A DNA stretch of 34,578 bases from Paraphysomonas bandaiensis (lineage: Eukaryota; Chrysophyceae), in contig CBFFRP010000525.1 of NCBI GenBank assembly GCA_965644295.1, forward strand, positions 1 to 34,578. The letters run 5' to 3'. Below, one piece after another: positions 28,612 to 34,578 of this stretch. Position 1 is the stretch's first letter, and every line of letters starts with the position of its first letter. The notes beneath the pieces are model-generated. The model ran no database searches, had not been told where the DNA came from, and saw only the letters and a program-made list of their open reading frames with translations. The position numbers and the translations under genes are program-made.

Positions 28612-30991
28612 ATGGATACTAAAACAGATGATATTCGAAGCTGGTTGAGTCATTGGCCTCAGCTTCTATCTCAGTTTGATGTGCTGATCATCGGACTCAA
28701 GCGCAGGTGACCTCCGCACACATACATACACATACATACACACACATACATACACACCCACTACACTGATATACACACACATACATGTATATACACACCC
28801 ACTACATACATACACATACATACACATACATGTATATATACATATATAAACTAGTGCCGTCCTGTGAGTTCTATGCATCTGTGATGCTGGTCGCTTGTCA
28901 TCTAATGGACGTGTGTTTGCTCATCGGATATACACAGACAGCTATCGGGATCCTATCCGTGCGCGAGAGCAACGCTGGAGCTCATACGATCTGTGGTATG
29001 CTGTTGCATGCTGTACTGTGTGTGCTCGTATGGTATACGTATACATGTGTAGTCATGCTGTGTAGCGTATTGGCCGTATTTGCTATAGTTAATCTGCACA
29101 GGAGTTCATACCGCATATTATGTATGTATAGCTGTGCTGTGCTGTGCTGTGGTATGATACGATGCGTGTTCATCTTATGTTATAGTTATGGTGTGGGGTA
29201 GTAGGAACTTATATTAGAGTATGTCTGTATTTTGATGACAGTTTAAAGTGTGTGGTTTAATAGTATGCATGTGTTATGTTAATTAGATGGTGGTGATTGG
29301 TATGATACGTATATTAGATGTGGTGATGTCTATAATGAGGGTTTCTGAGATGTTTTTATATCGCCCTGTGCTTATATGTGCTTTCAGCTAGGGACCTGTA
29401 GATTCACGAATGCAGATCACATGTTGCAAGTCGTCAGGTCATACAGTCCAAGTGTTGTATTTTACCGTGATTCTTTTGTTGATAGATATATTGGAAACGA
29501 ACTTAGTCATGCTTCGCCATCTGAAATGGCAATTGGTTAGTCTTGTAATTGGTTATATTGGCCACGCACGTAATATATCGTGCAGGGAACCTTGCTCGGA
29601 GAATCTTGTTCGTCATTCGAGAAGAGTACTCGAATAAGCTCAGGTGAAATTTATGTATCCATTCATAGCTGCCTATTTCGAGTACGCTAAATGTGCTACT
29701 GTGGCATCAGACGCCAACAGGGTAAAAACTCTCATACCAGTGCCGCGGATGAGTGCGAGGGCGAATCTGCAGCATTAGGTGGTTTGAGTTCTCTCTCTAT
29801 AAATAAACCTCCAAAGCAGGTATTTAGCCCACTGTGTGTTACAATGCGAATTGTGTTGATATGCTATATATAGAGAAACCGGAGCATGTCGTCTGTATCA
29901 TCCCAGTCGTCCTGCAGCATGCCACACGATGGCGATGAGGAAGGGTTCCAGGAGTCGACGTATGCGGTTTCATGCCACCAGCCATCTCTTGGTGCGCTGA
30001 CAGTTTGGACTTTTATTTCTCATGCTTAACATCTTCTGCCTTCATATTTACACAGGGAGCGTTCTTGGACGCTCTGGGGCAGAGGGGACTTCAGGGGTGG
30101 TGGAGGACTATACTGCATCTGTAGATATGCGACAAGGGGTTATGGCAGCTGTTAACGAGATTCTAGAGGAGGTGAATGGTGTTTTTGGAAACCATACAGT
30201 GACTAAGGATGTTATAGATGGAGAATGTGAATGCCCCGATTGCATCGTGTGCTCAGGACCACATCCACTCAGACGAATGTGTGATGGTTATTGGTCAGAG
30301 TTATACTATAGAGTTATTCCTGAAAGCAGCCTCGAGAAAGCGCAGATTCCAGGTACTTATTAATATCATTTTCCTGCTTGTACTACCATTCATTTTCTTT
30401 TCTCTATGCTCAGGTCATAATTGCTTCTGAGGGACAGGGATTATGTGGGCATCGTATGGCAGCAGCACTCTCGCAGAATTCGAATATCGGCGTGACACTC
30501 GTACCTGATACAGCAATATATGCCCTTATGAGCAGAGTTCACAAGGTATATTTGTATCTTGTGGATTTCTCGTCTTGTATCGTTGATATCAATGTGGTGT
30601 CCTTGACGTTAATATTCAGGTTATATTCAGTCCGCAGGCTGTGATGGCGGATGGTGGCGCTATATGTTTGGCGGGTCACTTAATGACACTTATAGCTGCT
30701 AAAGAGCACGCTGTTCCTGTAGTCGGAGTGACAGGGAGCTACAAGTTGACTCCACTGTTTGCTCACAACCAGAACCACGTCCTCGATGTCATGAATTCTC
30801 CGGCGGACGTGCTCCCCTACGACTCTCCCGTGGACTTGGACCACGTAGAAGTAGCAATCCCAGTCTACGACCACGTGCCCCCCGAATACATAGACCTCTA
30901 TATCACGAATAACGGCTCCCACCAGCCGTCCTATATATACCGACTTCTGGCTGAGTTCTTTCATCCCCGCGATTATTCACTGAAACTTTAG
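28612..30991 (+). CDS. EIF2B2: translation initiation factor eIF2B, beta subunit (ten exons)
   Basis: Exons: 28612-28706, 28938-28995, 29388-29535, 29586-29643, 29711-29819, 29874-29991, 30056-30171, 30218-30352, 30414-30545, 30620-30991. All introns are GT-AG and every phase fits, giving 446 residues. Diagnostic stretches: ARATLELIRSV, ASPSEMAIGNLARRILFVIREEY, NVNAPIASCAQDHIHSDECVMVIGQSYTIELFLKAASRKRRFQ, TAIYALMSRVHKV and the C-terminal DHVPPEYIDLYITN...SYIYRLLAEFFHP. The subunit belongs to the eIF2B regulatory core that controls GDP-GTP exchange on eIF2. Exons 5 and 6 encode a Ser/Glu-rich insert that makes it longer than the human protein (351 residues). Introns 1 and 2 are 231 and 392 bases; the other seven are 46-74 bases. 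Confidence 0.93.
28714..28850 (+). repeat. ACACATACAT-type microsatellite in eIF2B intron 1
   Basis: Irregular CACATACATA simple sequence filling most of intron 1 of the eIF2B beta gene. A related GT/AT-rich stretch (28400-28580) lies just upstream of the start codon. Confidence 0.85.
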
Positions 30992-31229
30992 GGTTGATGT
31001 AGTCTTTTTTGCATTAAACAGAATAGAGAAGATTGTAATAAAATGGGTTGACCTTATATTGAGTGTCTTAACTGTTGCTTTTAGCAATGACGCTGTGAAT
31101 GTGATTCTTTGATATACACGAGAATAACATTCCAATAATACTGTGATTGCTAGAAAAGCATTTACTATCACATATGCAACAAGCAATGGATACCCATCAT
31201 ATATGAGCAACTTTAATTTAACAGCAGTA

Positions 31230-31780
31230 TTAGGGCTGCCACATACTTTGTTGTCACACCATATGGTTGTTGAGTATGGAATGTGGAAGCCCAATTCCGA
31301 GAGTAGTGACCGTAGCCAAATAGCTTCTTGACATGCTGTTGATAGTGAATAAAGAATTGATCTTAGTAATGGTAAAACAATGTTGTGATTATTAGAGTGT
31401 AAGTAATGAACACGTTAGGGTGAGAATTATGAATAACAATAAAAACATAACTATTATTCACAACGGAATAGTTAGAAGTGTATCTGATAATGACGACGTT
31501 ATGATGACTATCATGTATCTTCAACAGATACTCTCTCTAATTCAGTTCATGATATATTTCATTGAACATATTATTACTCACAGATACAATCTTGTATTAA
31601 GCTGAATCCTAATATAGTGTCATGTACTCCGCTTCTATAGAGGATAGAGCAACAGTAGTCTGGAGTCGTGATTGCCAGGAAATGAGACAATTTCCAATAA
31701 AGAAGCAAAACGCTGTGGTCGATCTGCGAGTTAAGTTATAGCGTGCCCAATCACTGTCCAGTTAATGTAACAGACTTCCC
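31230..31780 (-). pseudogene. Copia RNase H fragment, split by an insertion
   Basis: The minus strand reads LDSDWARYNLTRRSTTAFCFFIGNCLISWQSRLQTTVALSSIEAEYMTL (about 31765-31614), then an insert, then STACQEAIWLRSLLSELGF...STTIWCDNK (about 31346-31235). These are the successive blocks of Copia (Ty1) RNase H with its Asp, Glu and Asp-Asn motifs. Stop codons and unrelated sequence bound both sides, so it is a short relic of an older element. Confidence 0.85.
31348..31613. mobile_element. 266-bp insertion with 6-bp target duplication
   Basis: ATAGTG occurs at 31342-31347 and 31614-31619. Removing the insert and one copy restores a continuous Copia RNase H frame. The insert is AT-rich, shows no clear inverted ends and encodes nothing. 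It may be a solo LTR or a MITE; neither type's terminal sequences are evident. Confidence 0.75.
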
Positions 31781-31802
31781 GGGGTATTGTAGACCTTGAA
31801 GG

Positions 31803-31857
31803 CGAGGTAATACCAAAACCTGGTAAAGCTATTTCACCAGGTTTTGGTATTACCTCG
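31803..31857. repeat. perfect 22-bp inverted repeat with 11-base loop
   Basis: Arms at 31803-31824 and 31836-31857 are exact complements (CGAGGTAATACC... and ...GGTATTACCTCG). The hairpin lies between the Copia relic and the dispersed repeat. Role unknown; possibly a transposon end or the precursor of a small RNA. Confidence 0.85.
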
Positions 31858-31868
31858 ACTTTAACGTA

Positions 31869-31888
31869 TTTTATAGAATTCTATAAAA
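31869..31888. repeat. perfect 20-bp palindrome
   Basis: TTTTATAGAATTCTATAAAA is its own reverse complement. It lies twelve bases from the preceding hairpin and just outside the dispersed repeat copy. Confidence 0.85.
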
Positions 31889-31890
31889 GT

Positions 31891-32340
31891 CCCTCAACAA
31901 AGTCGGACTTGAACCTTTTCGTGGTATACTGGGGGATAAGAACCGGAGATATTTCTCCGGGAAACTAACGTGAGCCGCATAATATTTAGTCAGCATATGT
32001 TGTTCTGCCTACTCATAGCCAAATGCTTGTGTGGTACAAGGGACACAAAAATACGTATCACTTGTGTAAACGTCTTTGAGTGTTGACGAATAAACAGGCA
32101 TCCGGAATTGGGCCCACCTCAAGGACATCTGAGGTATTGGGCTGCCTACTGAAGTCAGGAATCTGGGATGTTCACCTTAAGGACAGAGAGAAAAACTACT
32201 TGCACTATGGATCTTGCGGTGACGCACAAGCAGCTTTCGTAGCACCAAATAGTAGGATATCAGAGTTAAGCACAAGTTAGTTACATTGTTTTGCTACATT
32301 AGTTTTGACTCTTACACACCTATAGCTAATGAAAGTAGAC
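31891..32340 (-). repeat. dispersed repeat, copy 3 (longest)
   Basis: Inverted relative to 12903-13230 and 26248-26370. It carries about 95 bases (roughly 31970-32070) absent from copy 1, flanked by the trinucleotide ACG/CGT. No protein is encoded. Confidence 0.8.
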
Positions 32341-32424
32341 ATTCACTACTACTTCTGACTCTTACACGCCTATTGCTAATGAAAGCCGCCATTCACTACT
32401 ACTTCTGACTCTTACACGCTTATT
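32306..32424. repeat. 50-bp tandem repeat
   Basis: TGACTCTTACAC starts at 32306, 32356 and 32406, giving two full 50-base units and a partial third. Traces of the same unit occur at the starts of copies 1 and 2 of the dispersed repeat, so it is probably part of that family. Confidence 0.85.
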
Positions 32425-33743
32425 TTGCGAATAATGAGATCTAGTCAAGCGGTTGAAACCTAGTTATTTAATAATTCATATTTCCATTTTACAATGACTA
32501 GGTTGACTAGTATTCGCCTAGTCAAAAATAAAATTTTAATTAAGAATGGGAGCATACTCTAGCCATTAATTAATGAATGCAGATATTGTATACATGCAAT
32601 ACATCACAATTCATCGTCGTATTCCAATGAGAATTGGACAGTTTCTCGTGACCACATGTCCGGTGCAGTTCCACAGCTTCCTAAGGGCCATGAGATCGGC
32701 GGGTTCACAGTCCTCGCTGCACTGTAAGGCTTGATGAAGATCGACATATGCTTCTCATCAATATCCCCCTGAGAACATAATTAAGATATGTATAGAGCTA
32801 TAAATGTATTTCACATACCTCACAAGCGATATTATTGGTTTTGCGCTTGATTATTAAGGGACCTTCCGTACAACATACTTATATGTGATGCCTGTCATAC
32901 AATGATTAACACTCACAAGATTGTAAAGTATATTGTAAGATATATATGCAGAGTATATATATCTTGCACATACCCCACAAGTAATGTACGGCTAGAGAGT
33001 AGGACCAGTATTATAGTGGCTAGTATCCCAAAGCCGCGGAAGTTGTAGACAAGAGCGATAACGATATAGGTTTTGCCCTTGATTTTGTAACAACATATAT
33101 ATGCTGTGGTCCAATAATACAGTGATCAAATACTCTACTAAAGCGCATCAGCACAATATAAATTTGAGTCATTTATTACTTTTTGACTATGTTATTCTAC
33201 CAAATTGACTAGGTTGAACAGGTTGAATAATATTTCACGCTAATAACCAGACATTAACTACTATAAAATTTGTATACACCTGTGGTTATAGTTGGAACAC
33301 CTTAAACTACAGTATTTAATTGGTCAACCATAAGCAAAACTCAGCAAATTTGAAAAGCAATTAGTTTCTATAATGCTCCAAAACACGCAGTGCAGTATTT
33401 CCTGAACTCTTCATGAATTTTAGAAAACTGCGTAGTAAACTACACTCACCATTATATAGTAGTAGTATGCTTGGTAGTAGTATACGGTAGTAATGACTAG
33501 GCGAATAATAGCTGCGTAAAACATATACTAACAAGTATGGCTCATGAAAGATGTAATGGGTGCGTCGATAATACAAGCCACTCAAGCTTAAATAACCAGT
33601 ACATACCATATTGACAATTTACAACGTGGCGCTGGATATCAAACTATAAATATCCTCTGAGTGCAATAAATCAACAACACAGACTATAAATATACGCACT
33701 GCTGTGGTATCCAAATGAAAGCACAGTACAGTGCTTGATACAT
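32425..33743. other. AT-rich stretch with weak coding-like remnants
   Basis: On the minus strand, 33085-32975 reads KGKTYIVIALVYNFRGFGILATIILVLLSS, which resembles a membrane-transporter segment (MFS-like), ending at a GTATGTG donor-like site. A shortened copy of the same DNA lies at 32815-32870. A further minus stretch (32774-32600) after a TTCTCAG acceptor is open in two frames. No full gene can be assembled. Downstream flank of the GTPase gene at the right. Confidence 0.3.
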
Positions 33744-34578
33744 TTACCACCCGTCAAACTTTCCCTTATCGCTACGTTCTACAAAATCTTCCTTTACTGT
33801 GTTGCTCTTGCGATCAGCACTTTCATTTCCTGTTGCTATTGTACTTCTACTCTGCTCTAACTGATTTTTCATTCCGTCCTCCTGCTCATCCGTCTCACTC
33901 TCCTCTGATTGCTCTTCATCTATATCCTCATTTCCAAAATTCTCTTCCTGGTTTTCTACCCTCGATTCTTCCTCTTCGTTCTTCCGATTTCGGTCTAGTA
34001 TATCAGGAGGTAGCTCCAGTGTTATTGGTCCGAGGTATCCCTTCCTGAAATCAGCTAAAACTTTCTCCCCTGCCAGGTCCAAGTTCCCTTCAAACATCGA
34101 GTCAGCGAGATCTGATAGTGCATCCTCACCCGAGAGCTCATGGATAGGAAGTTTGTATCTCCGCTCTATTCGAGAGAGGGACACATACCCCTTACGGAGC
34201 CTATAAACCTCCTTCGCCTTGTCAAAGAACGCAGCTGCTACGGAACTTGCAGAATATGCCGCCTGTCCAATATCATTACATATAGCCAATGCAGTAGCGG
34301 CCTCTTGATCATGAAGTCGTGGAGGGATAATACCAGGTGTATCTAACAACTCCAGAGAATCTTTCGGAGACTCATCCCCAATAGAACCCATCATGCCACC
34401 TATACGAATCCACTGTATGGTCTTTGTAAAGCCCGGAATGTTACGAGATTTTGCAAGTTTCCTGCCGAGCAGTCTGTTAATCAATGAGGACTTCCCCACA
34501 TTCGGATAGCCAATCACAGCCGCTCTTGTTGCTCTTGGACGCATTCCCAATCTTCGTCGTTTCATAAGCAATGCATCT
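33744..34578 (-). CDS. circularly permuted GTPase, YlqF/RbgA family (5' end outside window)
   Basis: The frame is open to the right edge and starts beyond it. Near the edge KRRRLGMRPRATRAAVIGYPNVGKSSLINRLL gives the G1 motif, followed by IPGFTKT and the G3 motif LLDTPGIIPP. In this family the G4 and G5 motifs precede G1, so they lie outside the window. The helical C-terminal domain of YlqF proteins follows (ATALAICNDIG...AYSASSVAAAF). It ends in a strongly acidic tail of about 70 residues (NEEEESRVENQEENFGNEDI...), not usual in the bacterial protein. YlqF/RbgA proteins assist large ribosomal subunit assembly. An organellar or nucleolar site is likely, but targeting signals would be in the missing part. 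Confidence 0.88.
   Translation of the reverse strand, partial: DALLMKRRRLGMRPRATRAAVIGYPNVGKSSLINRLLGRKLAKSRNIPGFTKTIQWIRIGGMMGSIGDESPKDSLELLDTPGIIPPRLHDQEAATALAICNDIGQAAYSASSVAAAFFDKAKEVYRLRKGYVSLSRIERRYKLPIHELSGEDALSDLADSMFEGNLDLAGEKVLADFRKGYLGPITLELPPDILDRNRKNEEEESRVENQEENFGNEDIDEEQSEESETDEQEDGMKNQLEQSRSTIATGNESADRKSNTVKEDFVERSDKGKFDGW

Noticed and set aside
28400-28850. CRISPR-like array from the CATA/ACAC repeats
   Set aside because: The repeats are simple microsatellite units without unique spacers, in a eukaryotic intron and promoter.
28785-29201. 138-codon hydrophobic frame between 28785 and 29201
   Set aside because: It starts in a microsatellite and overlaps intron 1, exon 2 and intron 2 of eIF2B beta, whose exon 2 is read in another frame.
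31836-31862. Helitron 3' end (hairpin followed by CTRR)
   Set aside because: Neither strand shows CTRR at the proper distance after the hairpin, and no TC start or Rep/helicase coding is seen.
33361-33609. Minus-strand terminal exon with GTGAGT and CTACGCAG sites
   Set aside because: Donor and acceptor are only about 22 bases apart, too short for an intron, and the peptide matches nothing known to me.

Overview
The window is eukaryotic nuclear DNA. Evidence is a complete 18S rRNA gene, a ten-exon gene with short GT-AG introns, two tRNA genes with internal Pol III promoters, and many eukaryotic transposon families. The 18S sequence reads to me, from memory, like a stramenopile, probably an ochrophyte alga; a database search should confirm this. 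Gene density is low and transposon density is high.

Left third (1-10314, everything on the minus strand): a nearly intact Ty3/Gypsy-type LTR retrotransposon sits inside a 5.8S rRNA gene. It has gag and pol in one frame split by a single UGA. Its two LTRs look identical over all 243 bases that can be compared, so the insertion is young. Next come ITS1, a full 18S gene, about 100 bases that look like external spacer, and a misplaced internal 28S fragment. This is a rearranged rDNA piece, not a normal repeat unit.

Middle (10315-21360): a damaged gene for a protein kinase fused to a KEN ribonuclease domain (IRE1/RNase L type) abuts the rDNA. It is followed by a Pogo/Tigger-like DNA transposon with a TA duplication and perfect 18-bp inverted ends but no catalytic domain, a tRNA-Gly(GCC), a decayed PIF/Harbinger transposase with a convergent companion frame, a small element bounded by 137/138-bp direct repeats, and an M28 peptidase exon cut off by a MITE. 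Three copies of that MITE are present.

Right third (21620-34578): the host genes are a two-exon YHYH-domain membrane protein (minus), the eIF2B beta subunit (plus, ten exons, fully resolved here) and a circularly permuted YlqF/RbgA-type GTPase running off the right edge (minus). Between them lie a Crypton-like recombinase fragment, a second identical tRNA-Gly in inverted orientation, a Copia RNase H relic carrying a 266-bp insert between 6-bp direct repeats, two strong palindromes, and members of a dispersed repeat also seen near 13 kb. The three host genes have unrelated jobs (membrane/extracellular protein, translation initiation, ribosome assembly) and do not form a system. The window's main story is layered transposon insertion, including into rDNA.
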